DNA of 64,000 nt from NCBI GenBank assembly GCA_963921935.1, contig OY998175.1, positions 309,341,484 to 309,405,483 on the forward strand, in the 5' to 3' direction. The stretch is from Galeruca laticollis (Eukaryota; Arthropoda; Insecta; Coleoptera; Chrysomelidae). Below are positions 1-10,312 of the stretch, piece by piece. The notes under the pieces were generated by a model, which had not been told where the DNA came from, ran no database searches, and saw only the letters and a program-made list of their open reading frames with translations. Within the stretch, counting starts at the first letter, position 1; each line of letters begins with the position of its first letter. The position numbers were made by a program, and so were the translations under genes.

Positions 1-1690
1 AAAAGGGAAGTAGTGTGAAGATGGCCTTGTCGGAGATGCGTGGATATTCTGTCTTGATGGAAATCCAGAAAACATCTAACGGAACTTCGTCGAATTTAAG
101 TTTTAGGGTCATATCATTACTTAATTCTGTGAACTCCTCTCGAGTTTGCAATGGCAGTGCTTCCGTGGAACTTATTGCATTGGTTGCGAAAGGATTTCGA
201 ATCCAATTGTATTGTTCCGTGTTGATAGAATGGAAATAGTATTCAAATTTTTGTTGAAGCATACTTAAATGTTGTTGGGCCAAATCCACAATCAACTGCT
301 TGTTTTCGATCGTACTGTGGTTGGTCCTGTGATACATTTCTTGACATCCTTTTTGCAACTGTTCCTGCCAAAGTTCAAGTTTCTTTTTGAACCCTTGTAA
401 TTTATCGGAGCACGTCAATATATTTTCATTCCGTCCTTGCATTTTTTTATTAAGTTCATTCAGATGTTCGAATATATCAGCCATGTATGCAAGTTTGGCT
501 ATCCAGTATTCATCATGAAGGTGCTGGCATAGATCGTACATATCTTGACTTGAAAGAAACTCACGCACTTCGTAGCGAAGTTCAAACAGTCGAGCTAAAA
601 CTTTTCCCCGGGATAACCAACGAACTTCTGTATAAAACAGTAAGGATTCATGTTCGCTTCCCATTTCTTCACAGAGTATTCCAAAGATTCGCGAATGTAA
701 GGCTCTCGATTTAATTATGTTTATGATCTTAATACATTCATTCATTGTGATCGAAAGCTGTTCTGGCAAATTTTTGACCATCAATGCTTCTCGATGTATG
801 CAGCAATGTGTAATTTGTATTGACGGATTTTTTTGTTTTACACAAGATACAAAACCTTTCTTACTGCCCATCATTGCAGCAGCACCATCTGTACAAATAG
901 CAACGCAATTGGTCCACTGAATATTATGTATTTTAAAAAAATTATCAGTTACTTGGAAAATTTGTTCACCGGTAGTTCTCTCTGGAACCTCCTTACAAAA
1001 TAAATAATGTTCTTTAATAGAGTCCTCGTCAACGAAACGTACAATAGCCATCAGTTGTGCTTTAGTTTTAATATCGGTTGATTCGTCGATTTGAAGCGCA
1101 AAAATTCCAGCCGAAATGATTTTTTTAATTAGTGTTCCCAAAATATCACTTGACATATCTTGGATACGTCTTTTAACAGTATCGGCCGACAAAGAAACTT
1201 TACTGACGTCCTTAACTTCGTTTGGCCCAAGCATAAGTCTAACAATTTCCATGCATGCTGGTTTAATAAGCGTTTCACCGATAGTGTGCGGTTTTTTTTG
1301 TTGTGCAATTAATTTTGCAACAAGGTAGCTTGCTTCTAATGCCTTTTCAGAAACCGTAACCGCCGATTTCATAAACTGCTTTTGTTTCTTATTTTGATCC
1401 AAGCGCCGTTGGAAAAATTGAATGTCTTTTTTGACGCAACTGGGATGATTTGTGATCAAATGACGGTTTAGTTTGCTGGGTACCATTGCTTCATTTGACA
1501 ACTGTTCACCGCAAATGACGCATTCAGGCTTTGGAGCCGCTTCGTCGCCACACCAAGTGAAACCATATCGAAGGTAGTCTTGATTGTACTTCCTTTTCAG
1601 CACCTTTTTTGCTCTTTTTGCAGCACTTATGCTGGAGCTTGTGCTAGGTTCTTCGTCATCTGCTCGTGATTTCAGCAAAAATTTATCCAT
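1..1690 (-). CDS. hAT-family transposase, ZBED5/FAM200/SCAND3-like, runs off left edge
   Basis: An uninterrupted minus-strand frame starts at ATG 1690 and is still open at base 1, giving about 563 codons of a cut-and-paste transposase. I see an N-terminal BED-type zinc finger (CVICGEQ, then KLNRHLITNH), the first catalytic region (LQIDESTD), the second (ICTDGAAAMMG), the hAT motif HCCIHREAL and the TEVRWLSRG block. The C-terminal dimerisation region would lie outside the window. The start is the first ATG before the BED finger and gives the usual MDKFLLK opening of this family. No frameshift or stop is visible, unlike nearly every other TE here, so this copy is young or under constraint. It could be a domesticated ZBED-type gene, but the terminal inverted repeat at 2218-2256 argues for a transposon. 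Confidence 0.9.
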   Translation of the reverse strand, partial: MDKFLLKSRADDEEPSTSSSISAAKRAKKVLKRKYNQDYLRYGFTWCGDEAAPKPECVICGEQLSNEAMVPSKLNRHLITNHPSCVKKDIQFFQRRLDQNKKQKQFMKSAVTVSEKALEASYLVAKLIAQQKKPHTIGETLIKPACMEIVRLMLGPNEVKDVSKVSLSADTVKRRIQDMSSDILGTLIKKIISAGIFALQIDESTDIKTKAQLMAIVRFVDEDSIKEHYLFCKEVPERTTGEQIFQVTDNFFKIHNIQWTNCVAICTDGAAAMMGSKKGFVSCVKQKNPSIQITHCCIHREALMVKNLPEQLSITMNECIKIINIIKSRALHSRIFGILCEEMGSEHESLLFYTEVRWLSRGKVLARLFELRYEVREFLSSQDMYDLCQHLHDEYWIAKLAYMADIFEHLNELNKKMQGRNENILTCSDKLQGFKKKLELWQEQLQKGCQEMYHRTNHSTIENKQLIVDLAQQHLSMLQQKFEYYFHSINTEQYNWIRNPFATNAISSTEALPLQTREEFTELSNDMTLKLKFDEVPLDVFWISIKTEYPRISDKAIFTLLPF

Positions 1691-2256
1691 ATTTGAAGCA
1701 CTATAGTTATTTATAAAAGTAGATACTGCAACAAAACTTAGTCCAGTTTAATTTAATTTATTTAGACACAATATGGCCAACAACGTAAAAAAGAAAACAG
1801 GAACTCTAAAAATAACACTTAACTAATTTATATTCACTTATTTATAAGGCACAAGAATTTATTTATATAGCAATTCACTATTTATTTCACTCTACGATTT
1901 ATTTGTTTGCCCGCGTATTTATCTGATTCACTTGACTATTCGACTCTCTCTGAGTCTCTGAGCGACGACAGGCGCGCTTATATAGGCAGCGGCGATGTTC
2001 AGGAAAACATCGAGTCGCGCCTCTAACGGCACGGATCTTTCTAGTTTAGTCGCCTTCGAGAATCAAGCCGCCGCGCCGCGCCGCGCCGATAGACGGATAG
2101 ACGTTTACCATCGGCGCTGTTGTCAGATTGCTTTATTTTTCGCGGGTCTCGCTACAATACGAATCTGATTCGTATTGTCTGAAAGAGCGGCACACCTCAA
2201 GTCGGCTTACGGCACACCAGTGTGCCGCGGCACACCGGTTGCGGAGCACGGCCCTA
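1..2256 (-). mobile_element. hAT DNA transposon, right end present
   Basis: The element holds the transposase at 1-1690 and a GC-rich upstream region at about 1940-2256. The terminus at 2218-2256 reads, on the minus strand, TAGGGCCGTGCTCCGCAACC followed by a palindromic GTGTGCCGCGGCACAC. TAGGG starts are typical of hAT inverted repeats. The other end and the 8-bp target duplication cannot be checked because the left end is outside the window. Confidence 0.75.
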
Positions 2257-2519
2257 CACCATATACTATGGTAATTGGGTTTCTGATAATATATATATTT
2301 AATATAACAATTGGTATGTAAGCATCATTGGATTTTACGAAATATTGAAATTAACACTGTCATACAGTTCTAATCGGTCTCTCAGCTCAGCAAGTGCGTA
2401 TCGATAGATATTTGTTAAACAAACCGGTTAGTGTAAAAACTATACTTATTAATTGACTATTAATAGAGGTGCGAAATAACCAAAAACTTGTTGGTTAAAA
2501 TACAAACAACTAAATTAAA
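2257..2519. other. Spacer and probable 5' UTR of the Jockey-like element
   Basis: AT-rich sequence between the hAT end and the first ATG of the non-LTR element. The Jockey-like 5' end is probably near 2345 but I could not fix it from sequence alone. Confidence 0.4.
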
Positions 2520-3599
2520 ATGAGTAAAAACGATCTCCCTGACGGAGGGGGATATTCAAATGAAATAGAATTGGATGGAAATAAACCAAACAACTTGGAT
2601 AATCCTGGAAATGACAAAAACATGGAAAAGGGGCGAACAAAGAAATTATTCAATATCCAGAAAGCTCATCTCTACTCTGACAAGGTATATGTATTCATCG
2701 AAAAAACAAACAGGGAAGAGGAAGGAATAGGTAAAATGCACCCAATGAAGGTAGGCCACATTTTACATTAGAAACTAAAATTCCCAAACATCATCAGCAT
2801 AGCAAGTGTAGGTAAAAATAGAGTAAGAATAGAATTGAAAACTATAAAAGACGCGAATAGATTAATAACTGATGAAAGATTAATTGAGGAACAGTTAATA
2901 GCATTTATACCTAATAACTTGTTGCAAGGAAAGGGAATAATAAGAAATGTTGACACAATATTCTAAGACGATTATCTTTTTGAAAACATAATTTCCCCTG
3001 TAACAATAACCGAAGTTAATAGATTCAAAAGAAAAATAGACATAGATAGCGAAACTGTTTTTGTACCTCTGCAAATGGTCCTATTAACATTTGAAGGGAA
3101 CATGCTATCCACTCATGTTTTTATCAATAGCGTAGCATGTGCAGTCGAACTATATGTACACAAAGTTATACAATACTTTAAATGTTTAGAACATGGTCAT
3201 GTTGCAAAAAATTGTCCAAGTACACAAAAACACTCTGTATTAATTGCTCTAAAGAAAAAGAAAACGAACACAGTTGTAGGGATCCACAAGACAGTTTCTG
3301 TCTACACTGCAAAAGCGATAAGCACAAATCAATTTCCAAAGTATGCCCTAAATTTGTTGAGCAACATAAAATAAAAAAAACACATGGCAGAACAAAGTTT
3401 AATTTTTTTAGAAGCAAAAACTGGTCTCAAAAATTCCTACGCAAATATAATTACAAATAACAAGTATCTGATATTAGACACGGAAAACATCGAATCCTTT
3501 CCACCACTAACACAAAAAACAAACAGAAATCCTGGTAATACATACAGAACGAATATACCCATACAACCATCCACTTCCAACCAAACCAGAGCAATGCCA
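2520..3599 (+). pseudogene. Jockey-like ORF1 (Gag-like nucleic-acid-binding protein), N-terminal and zinc-knuckle part
   Basis: Starts at ATG 2520 (MSKNDLPDGGGYSNE) and continues through stops at about 2769 and 2964 and a frameshift near 3230. A CCHC zinc knuckle is seen at 3178-3213 (YFKCLEHGHVAKNC), followed in another frame by further Cys/His clusters (FCLHCKSDKHKSISKVC) near 3300-3345. Such ORF1 proteins coat the element RNA. The text breaks at about 3600, where an unrelated insert begins, and resumes at 7131. The start ATG is chosen because of the 5' UTR-like sequence before it and the collinear frame behind it. Confidence 0.75.
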
Positions 3600-4251
3600 T
3601 CCCATTGTAACGCGAAAATTTGCCGAGCCGTCGGAAACTTAATATTGGCTAACCTGTCGACTGAGAGAAGTCACAGCGCTGTCGGTAAGAAGTTAAAAGT
3701 CAGTCCTCCATTTGCCGTTAAGGTGTACACACACATCGTTCAATTTAAAATTTTCGCATGTGCTCTGGGAGCCATTAACGTTTTATTGGAAAACCCGACA
3801 ATTCCGACATAGGGGAAGAGAAATACGGCTGAAACCAACAACTGGCGACTCCGACCCGATAGGTTTCTGGTCCAAAATCGGTCGATGACTGTGGGTACCA
3901 TAAGAATTTAGAGGAATTGCGTTTTGAGGTAAATTTCCGTAGACGGCATTAGTTATAAGGATTCGTTAACAAGGGGGGTTTTTGTACGTGGACATTAAAA
4001 AAATCACTGATTGGAATTTAATAGGTCAGTGAGACCAGTTCCAGGAGAGCTGGAATATTCTGGAGCAACTTCAGTTCCTGTTCTGGTGCCGGAAAAGGAT
4101 AAGTGAACAGTTTTCCTTTTAATGAAATTGACTGTCTCGACCCTTACTTCGTGGAATATGCTCATATTAGTGTTTTTAAATGAAACTCAAGGTCTCTAGT
4201 TAATTCCACAATATAATACAAGTTATTGAAAATTCTAAAAAATTGACAATT

Positions 4252-4278
4252 GTTTCGATAAATCAATATCATCGTCAG
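4252..4278 (-). ncRNA. Hammerhead-ribozyme-like core, dimer A left arm
   Basis: On the minus strand this holds CTGACGA, a GATA/TATC stem II with a 6-base loop, then GAAAC: the conserved hammerhead core order. Penelope-like elements are known to encode hammerhead motifs. Stem I pairing looks weak by eye, and a GTC that could be the cleavage site follows shortly downstream. Confidence 0.6.
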
Positions 4279-4539
4279 AATGACAGAAGTTACATTTCAT
4301 TTTATGCCTACCTGATGTTTAGTAGTTAATTTTGGCTAGACCAAGAAGTAACCTAACTTGTGATTGGCTTAATATATGTTTATAGAAAAAAGAAGAAGAT
4401 GTGATATTACAAATATTGAAGCTTAGATATTATTAGCCCTATGGTGATATCCTGGATATTATTTTTCCAATTAAGATCAGTATAACTGTGCAATGATATA
4501 GAAAACCAGAAAAACTATATCTGCTGATCTTTACAATTA

Positions 4540-5049
4540 TCACTTAAGAAGACAGTTTATTAGTGGAGAATTCCCTAGATTTAACTGTTCATTGACAACT
4601 TCATATTGTGGGTTTCTTAAATGTCTTCTAATTTCCAGTTCATCAAGGAAATCCAGTTCTTGTTTCTTTTCACAAATATGCAGTACTTCTAGTTCTGTGT
4701 TAGGTGTCAATGAATGATTGGTGTCAAGTAGATGTTTTGCGTAGTGGGATTTATCTGGTTGTTTTAATCTGTATGCTCGTAAGTGCTCACTGTATCGTAC
4801 TTCAAAATTCCTAAGGGTCTGACCCAAATAGACAGCATTACATTCTGGACATTTGAGTTTATATATACCTGACTTCTTTAATAGTGGTATTTTTGTTTTT
4901 ACATTTAACAATTTTGTACTAACGTAACTTTCTGTTTTAAAAGAAATTGTTGTATTCGTTGCTGAAGATATTATCTTTGAAATATTATTAGAAATATTTC
5001 CTGCATATAATTCAATGATACATAGAGCTTTTTCAGTTCCTATGAACAA
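4540..5049 (-). CDS. Penelope GIY-YIG endonuclease fragment, dimer A left arm
   Basis: A 169-codon minus-strand frame. The genuine Penelope part begins at about residue 14 (YAGNISNNISK); the first codons are antisense of the right arm. The C-terminal GIY-YIG nuclease shows GIYKLKCPEC, VYLGQTLRNFEVRYSEHLRAY and a conserved Cys-rich linker. In full elements this nuclease nicks target DNA to prime reverse transcription. The reverse transcriptase is missing by 5' truncation. No internal stop. Confidence 0.85.
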   Translation of the reverse strand: MFIGTEKALCIIELYAGNISNNISKIISSATNTTISFKTESYVSTKLLNVKTKIPLLKKSGIYKLKCPECNAVYLGQTLRNFEVRYSEHLRAYRLKQPDKSHYAKHLLDTNHSLTPNTELEVLHICEKKQELDFLDELEIRRHLRNPQYEVVNEQLNLGNSPLINCLLK

Positions 5050-5683
5050 ATGTAATTTTGATAGAGAGATTAATACAATTAGACAAATAGCAACATCTAA
5101 CGGTTATCCATTAGATATGATAAATAGGCTAATTAGTAAAAAAGAGAAAAAAGTGGCATTACAAGTGGCATATCCTAAACAAGCTGATGAAATTAAAACT
5201 TATAAAACCATCACATATGCAGGAAATATTTCTAATAATATTTCAAAGATAATATCTTCAGCAACGAATACAACAATTTCTTTTAAAACAGAAAGTAACG
5301 TTAGTACAAAATTGTTAAATGTAAAAACAAAAATACCACTATTAAAGAAGTCAGGTATATATAAACTCAAATGTCCAGAATGTAATGCTGTCTATTTGGG
5401 TCAGACCCTTAGGAATTTTGAAGTACGATACAGTGAGCACTTACGAGCATACAGATTAAAACAACCAGATAAATCCCACTACGCAAAACATCTACTTGAC
5501 ACCAATCATTCATTGACACCTAACACAGAACTAGAAGTACTGCATATTTGTGAAAAGAAACAAGAACTGGATTTCCTTGAAGAACTGGAAATTAGAAGAC
5601 ATTTAAGAAACCCACAATATGAAGTTGTCAATGAACAGTTAAATCTAGGGAATTCTCCACTAATAAACTGTCTTCTTAAGTGA
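5015..5683 (+). CDS. Penelope GIY-YIG endonuclease fragment, dimer A right arm
   Basis: A 222-codon frame holding the end of the reverse-transcriptase thumb/linker (MIHRAFSVPMNKCNFDREIN) and the full GIY-YIG nuclease with GIYKLKCPEC and VYLGQTLRNFEVRYSEH. It ends with the same ...LINCLLK tail as its partner arm. The upstream reverse transcriptase with its YVDD box is absent. The ATG is simply the first in the truncated frame and is unlikely to be a true start. The two arms are nearly identical, so the dimer is young. Confidence 0.85.
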   Translation: MIHRAFSVPMNKCNFDREINTIRQIATSNGYPLDMINRLISKKEKKVALQVAYPKQADEIKTYKTITYAGNISNNISKIISSATNTTISFKTESNVSTKLLNVKTKIPLLKKSGIYKLKCPECNAVYLGQTLRNFEVRYSEHLRAYRLKQPDKSHYAKHLLDTNHSLTPNTELEVLHICEKKQELDFLEELEIRRHLRNPQYEVVNEQLNLGNSPLINCLLK

Positions 5684-5944
5684 TAATTGTAAAGATCAGC
5701 AGATATAGTTTTCCTGGTTTTCTATATCATTGCACAGTTATACTGATCTTAATTGGAAAAATGATATCCAGGATATCACCATAGGGCTAATAATATCTAA
5801 GCTTCAATATTTGTAATATCACATCTTCTTCTTTTTTCTATAAACATATATTAAGCCAATCACAAGTTAGGTTACTTCTTGGTCTAGCCAAAATTAACTA
5901 CTAAACATCAGGTAGGCATAAAATGAAATGTAACTTCTGTCATT

Positions 5945-5971
5945 CTGACGATGATATTGATTTATCGAAAC
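5945..5971 (+). ncRNA. Hammerhead-ribozyme-like core, dimer A right arm
   Basis: CTGACGA, GATA/TATC stem II and GAAAC in hammerhead order, mirror image of the motif in the left arm. It lies in the 3' UTR about 260 bases after the nuclease stop. Confidence 0.6.
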
Positions 5972-6066
5972 AATTGTCAATTTTTTAGAATTTTCAATAA
6001 CTTGTATTATATTGTGGAATTAACTAGAGACCTTGAGTTTCATTTAAAAACACTAGTTTTCCTTTT

Positions 6067-7130
6067 CTTTATTCTTCAACTTCATTAGTAAACTCACATT
6101 TATGCTTCACATATTACTGTTTTCCATATAAAGTTTTATTTCTTTTTTTTGCGGCAATTACTATAATTTCGCTTACACTTGTACTTGATATTTAAAATTT
6201 TTTTGAAATCTTTGCTCATAGTTTAAGATACGTTAAGACACTATGGTACGTACCTGGTATTGCGTTATTTAGTGGGTTTTTTGCCTATTTCTGATGATTT
6301 TATGTATATAACTTGCACCGTACATAATTTTGAGTTGTATTTTCTCTAGCAACGCTAAACTCGTTGCTATTTAAATTTTTGGCTTATGCAATTATTTATA
6401 GGTATTTATATTGATACTGGTATAAATTGCGGAAGTGTGAACCCTTGTAACCGTACATTGTTGATTTTGATATATATATTATCGTTGTATTTTTGAGGTA
6501 TTGTACATGAACAATTTGGTCGATTCTCTAGAGTTTTAGAATTGAGACATCGGTGTAGTTTGGGGCTCTCAGCTCTTCTGCACCCTGAGTTTGAAGCCTT
6601 CAGCTCTGCTCAGAATTTATAGAATCTGCTTGACAGTTATTTACTTGAGTTGAAACTGATAAATTAGTTAGAAATTTTTGGATTTTTGTAGTTTTCGGCC
6701 TTCAGCCCATCTACGTTCTGAGATTACAGCCTCCAGCTGAGCTCAGACGTTATTTGTAACATTTTTGGTAGTGACATTGTAATAAATATTTTGAAAAGAG
6801 ACCTTTGGTCCACAAAGACTAATTAAATCTACAATCAGGGGATACTTGCTGACTTTTATTTACTTATGATAATTTACCTATCAGTTTAACCTTTGGAGTG
6901 CGTAGTTAGTGTTGTTAACCCACTGAGGAGTTGTGGGCTAACTTAGGAAGTCTTGGGTGCTTGCCAAAACTTCTCTGGCGCCCTTTTGTAAACTTAATAA
7001 TTTTTTTTGAAGAATCCACCCCTTCTTCGACTCGAAGCTAGTCGACTGGCGAGCACGGGTTGTACCACGTGAGACAACCCGCATACCTATAACGAGCACT
7101 GAGAGGGTTAGTAGGTTTTTCTCGTTATAC
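6067..7130. other. Right part of the unclassified insert, no gene seen
   Basis: AT-rich non-coding sequence. It holds an imperfect duplication of a CAGCTC/CTGAG-rich stretch at about 6562-6620 and 6697-6750. I see no reading frame of note. Confidence 0.4.
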
Positions 7131-7380
7131 CATTCTCAACAACACAACACCCCGAACCAAGAACAAAAGAAAAAAAGTTTCCTCCCCTATACCAGCAGAA
7201 CCCATGTTTCCTTTCACATTCGGGCCCGAACGTCCCCTCCCTCCTTTTGATAAATCAACATATGAACAGAATGCCAATGAAATTGTAAAATTATTTTTCA
7301 ATGTCTTTCAAAGTGTACTAGATGATATAAGCTCATTCGATGAATTAAAAATAAATAAATCCAACAATTGTAAAAAATAA
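7131..7380 (+). pseudogene. Jockey-like ORF1, C-terminal end
   Basis: An open + frame continues ORF1 after the insert and ends at TAA 7378-7380. It is rich in basic and proline residues (about RTKNKRKKVSSPIPAEP) and then acidic/amphipathic (FDKSTYEQNANEIVKLFF), as usual for the tail of Jockey-type ORF1. ORF2 starts 20 bases downstream, the normal ORF1-ORF2 spacing for this group. Confidence 0.65.
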
Positions 7381-7400
7381 AATTAGCAACATTTATTATA

Positions 7401-8352
7401 ATGGCTAATAAGGTCAAAAGTAACTTTAAAATTTTGCAATGGAACGCTAAATCTGCAGTTTCAAATAAATTAAGTTTGGTGAAATGTTTGGATGAAAATG
7501 ATATTGACATAGCACTTATATCTGAGACATGGTTTAAACCCAGCAGACAAATTTCGTTTAGGGGTTATGATATAATCCGGAGGGACAGGGATGATGGATA
7601 TGCAGGAGTTGCAATCTTAATTAAAAATATTTACTCTTTTAAGGAAATCAACATTCAACAAAATTTCGTACCTGGAATCTTAATTTGCGGTATTCAAATA
7701 TTAAACTCTAATGATGTAAATTTCAACTGTTTTTCACTTTATTGCCCACCGGATATAAACACAAATTACACTGACTGGCAGAATGAGATTGGCTTACTGG
7801 ATTCAAACAGTATAATAGGTGGAGATTTCAACGCACATCACGAGTTTTGGGGCTCTTACAAAAATAACCCCAAAGGTAAACGAATCAAAGAAGCTTTGGA
7901 CGATAGTGATATTGTAATTTCAAATACTGGGCAACCCACGCGATTTACTAATAATAACAATCAATCTGCAATAGATCACACGCTCTCCACGCCTGATCTG
8001 GCGCTTAACTGCCGATGGTACACGCTTGCGGACGTTATGGGATCAGATCATTTCCCTATTATAATAGAAGGAAACAAAAACATTCACTTTGATGAAGATT
8101 ATCTCCCAAAAACTAAATGGAACTTGCGTAAAGCCAACTGGAAATTACACCAGGACGCAGCTGATACTTTTTTACCCAAAACTGTCGAAGAATGCATACT
8201 ACTGAAGAAAAATATGATCTTCTTATCCAAGGAATTAATATGGCTACCGACGTGGCAATCCAGGTTAACAAACCCTTCAAACACAAAAATAAAAAAAATT
8301 TACCTCCTTGGTGGGACCCTGAATGCGACGCCGCAATCACTCGACGTAAACA
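7401..8352 (+). CDS. Jockey-like ORF2, apurinic-endonuclease domain, truncated
   Basis: Starts at ATG 7401 directly after ORF1. The exonuclease-endonuclease-phosphatase fold is complete and uninterrupted: LQWNAKSA at the N-terminus, the catalytic ISETWF, the GGDFNAHHEFWG box, and the final GSDHFPI. This nuclease nicks the target to prime reverse transcription. After the domain the frame enters the linker (PWWDPECDAAITRRKQ) and is cut by Penelope dimer B at the target duplication 8353-8364. The rest of ORF2 lies at 13285 and 18462. The endonuclease itself looks intact, although the element is dead. Confidence 0.88.
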
Positions 8353-8489
8353 AAAATTAATGAAATTGACTGTCTCGACCCTTACTTCGTGGAATATGCT
8401 CATATTAGTGTTTTTAAATGAAACTCAAGGTCTCTAGTTAATTCCACAATATAATACAAGTTATTGAAAATTCTAAGAAATTGACAATT

Positions 8490-8516
8490 GTTTCGATAAA
8501 TCAATATCATCGTCAG
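8490..8516 (-). ncRNA. Hammerhead-ribozyme-like core, dimer B left arm
   Basis: CTGACGA, GATA/TATC stem, GAAAC on the minus strand, unchanged from the other arms. Confidence 0.6.
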
Positions 8517-8781
8517 AATGACAGAAGTTACATTTCATTTTATGCCTACCTGATGTTTAGTAGTTATATTTTTTTGGCTAGACCAAGAAGTAACCTAACT
8601 TGTGATTGGCTTAATATATGTTTATAGAAAAAAGAAGAAGATGTGATATTACAAATATTGAAGCTTAGATATTATTAGCCCTATGGTGATATCCTGGATA
8701 TCATTTTTCCAATTAAGATCAGTATAACTGTGCAATGATATAGAAAACCAGGAAAACTATATCTGCTGATCTTTACAATTA

Positions 8782-9450
8782 TCACTTAAGAAGACACTTT
8801 ACTAGTGGAGAATTCCCTAGATTTAACTGTTCATTGACAACTTCATATTGTGGGTTTCTTAAATGTCTTCTAATTTCCAGTTCTTCAAGGAAATCCAGTT
8901 CTTGTTTCTTTTCACAAATATGCAGCACTTCTAGTTCTGTGTTAGGTGTCAATGAATGATTGGTGTCAAGTAAATGTTTTGCGTAGTGAGATTTATCTGG
9001 TTGTTTTAATCTGTAAGCTCGTAAGTGCTCACTGTATCGTATTTCAAAATTCCTAAGGGTCTGACCCAAATAGACAGCATTACATTCTGGACATTTGAGT
9101 TTATATATACCTGACTTCTTTAATAGTGGTATTTTTGTTTTTACATTTAACAATTTTGTACTAACGTTACTTTCTGTTTTAAAAGAAATTGTTGCATTCG
9201 TTGCTGAAGATATTATCTTTGAAATATTATTAGAAATATTTCCTGCATATGTGATGGTTTTATAAGTTTTAATTTCATCAGCTTGTTTAGGATATATTAG
9301 TTGTAATGCCACTTTTTTCTCTTTTTTACTAATTAGTTTATTTATCATATCTAATGGATAACCGTTAGATGTTGCTATTTGTCTAATTGTATTAATCTCT
9401 CTATCAAAATTACATTTGTTCATAGGAACTGAAAAAGCTCTATGTATCAT
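8782..9450 (-). CDS. Penelope GIY-YIG endonuclease fragment, dimer B left arm
   Basis: A 222-codon frame with the reverse-transcriptase end (MIHRAFSVPMNKC) and the complete GIY-YIG nuclease (GIYKLKCPEC, VYLGQTLRNFEIRYSEH). It ends ...SPLVKCLLK, where dimer A has ...LINCLLK, a change shared with its own right arm, so both arms of dimer B come from one source copy. The reverse-transcriptase core is missing through 5' truncation. Confidence 0.85.
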   Translation of the reverse strand: MIHRAFSVPMNKCNFDREINTIRQIATSNGYPLDMINKLISKKEKKVALQLIYPKQADEIKTYKTITYAGNISNNISKIISSATNATISFKTESNVSTKLLNVKTKIPLLKKSGIYKLKCPECNAVYLGQTLRNFEIRYSEHLRAYRLKQPDKSHYAKHLLDTNHSLTPNTELEVLHICEKKQELDFLEELEIRRHLRNPQYEVVNEQLNLGNSPLVKCLLK

Positions 9451-9480
9451 TGAATTATATGCTCCTAGTCTGTGTGAGAT

Positions 9481-10047
9481 ATGATAAATAAACTAATTAG
9501 TAAAAAAGAGAAAAAAGTGGCATTACAACTAATATATCCTAAACAAGCTGATGAAATTAAAACTTATAAAACCATCACATATGCAGGAAATATTTCTAAT
9601 AATATTTCAAAGATAATATCTTCAGCAACGAATGCAACAATTTCTTTTAAAACAGAAAGTAACGTTAGTACAAAATTGTTAAATGTAAAAACAAAAATAC
9701 CACTATTAAAGAAGTCAGGTATATATAAACTCAAATGTCCAGAATGTAATGATGTTTATTTGGGTCAGACCCTTAGGAATTTTGAAATACGATACAGTGA
9801 GCACTTACGAGCTTACAGATTAAAACAACCAGATAAATCTCACTACGCAAAACATTTACTTGACACCAATCATTCATTGACACCTAACACAGAACTAGAA
9901 GTGCTGCATATTTGTGAAAAGAAACAAGAACTGGATTTCCTTGAAGAACTGGAAATTAGAAGACATTTAAGAAACCCACAATATGAAGTTGTCAATGAAC
10001 AGTTAAATCTAGGGAATTCTCCACTAGTAAAGTGTCTTCTTAAGTGA
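9481..10047 (+). CDS. Penelope GIY-YIG endonuclease fragment, dimer B right arm
   Basis: A 188-codon frame, truncated 34 codons later than its partner. The GIY-YIG nuclease is complete (GIYKLKCPEC, VYLGQTLRNFEIRYSEH) with one private change (CNDVYLG for CNAVYLG). It ends ...SPLVKCLLK like the left arm. The ATG is probably only the first Met after truncation. Confidence 0.85.
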   Translation: MINKLISKKEKKVALQLIYPKQADEIKTYKTITYAGNISNNISKIISSATNATISFKTESNVSTKLLNVKTKIPLLKKSGIYKLKCPECNDVYLGQTLRNFEIRYSEHLRAYRLKQPDKSHYAKHLLDTNHSLTPNTELEVLHICEKKQELDFLEELEIRRHLRNPQYEVVNEQLNLGNSPLVKCLLK

Positions 10048-10312
10048 TAATTGTAAAGATCAGCAGATATAGTTTTCCTGGTTTTCTATATCATTGCACA
10101 GTTATACTGATCTTAATTGGAAAAATGATATCCAGGATATCACCATAGGGCTAATAATATCTAAGCTTCAATATTTGTAATATCACATCTTCTTCTTTTT
10201 TCTATAAACATATATTAAGCCAGTCACAAGTTAGGTTACTTCTTGGTCTAGCCAAAAAAATATAACTACTAAACATCAGGTAGGCATAAAATGAAATGTA
10301 ACTTCTGTCATT

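Larger units (their letters stand above)
4121..6055. mobile_element. Penelope-like element, head-to-head inverted dimer A
   Basis: Two 5'-truncated copies of one Penelope-like element meet near 5010 and point outward with their 3' ends: left arm minus (5009-4121), right arm plus (5010-6055). The whole is bounded by an 11-bp direct repeat, gttttcctttt, at 4110-4120 and 6056-6066. Both arms hold the GIY-YIG endonuclease region and an identical 3' UTR with a hammerhead-like core. The left arm alone carries about 45 extra terminal bases (tgactgtctcgaccc region). Confidence 0.9.
3600..7130. mobile_element. Unclassified insertion in the Jockey-like ORF1, hosting Penelope dimer A
   Basis: The ORF1 reading is interrupted here and resumes at about 7131. 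The borders resemble short inverted repeats: TAACGCGAAAA at 3619 and the reverse complement TAACGAGAAAA at the right end near 7122. The flanking 8-mers tcccattg and taccattc are imperfectly alike, so an 8-bp target duplication is possible but unproven. A primer-binding-site-like string, TGGCGACTCCGACCC, sits near 3842, which would instead suggest an LTR element, but no second LTR was found. No coding region is recognisable. Confidence 0.45.

Noticed and set aside
5015..5049. ATG at 5049 of the left-arm Penelope frame as a true start
   Set aside because: The first 13 codons are antisense of the right arm, so the fusion is a by-product of the dimer junction.
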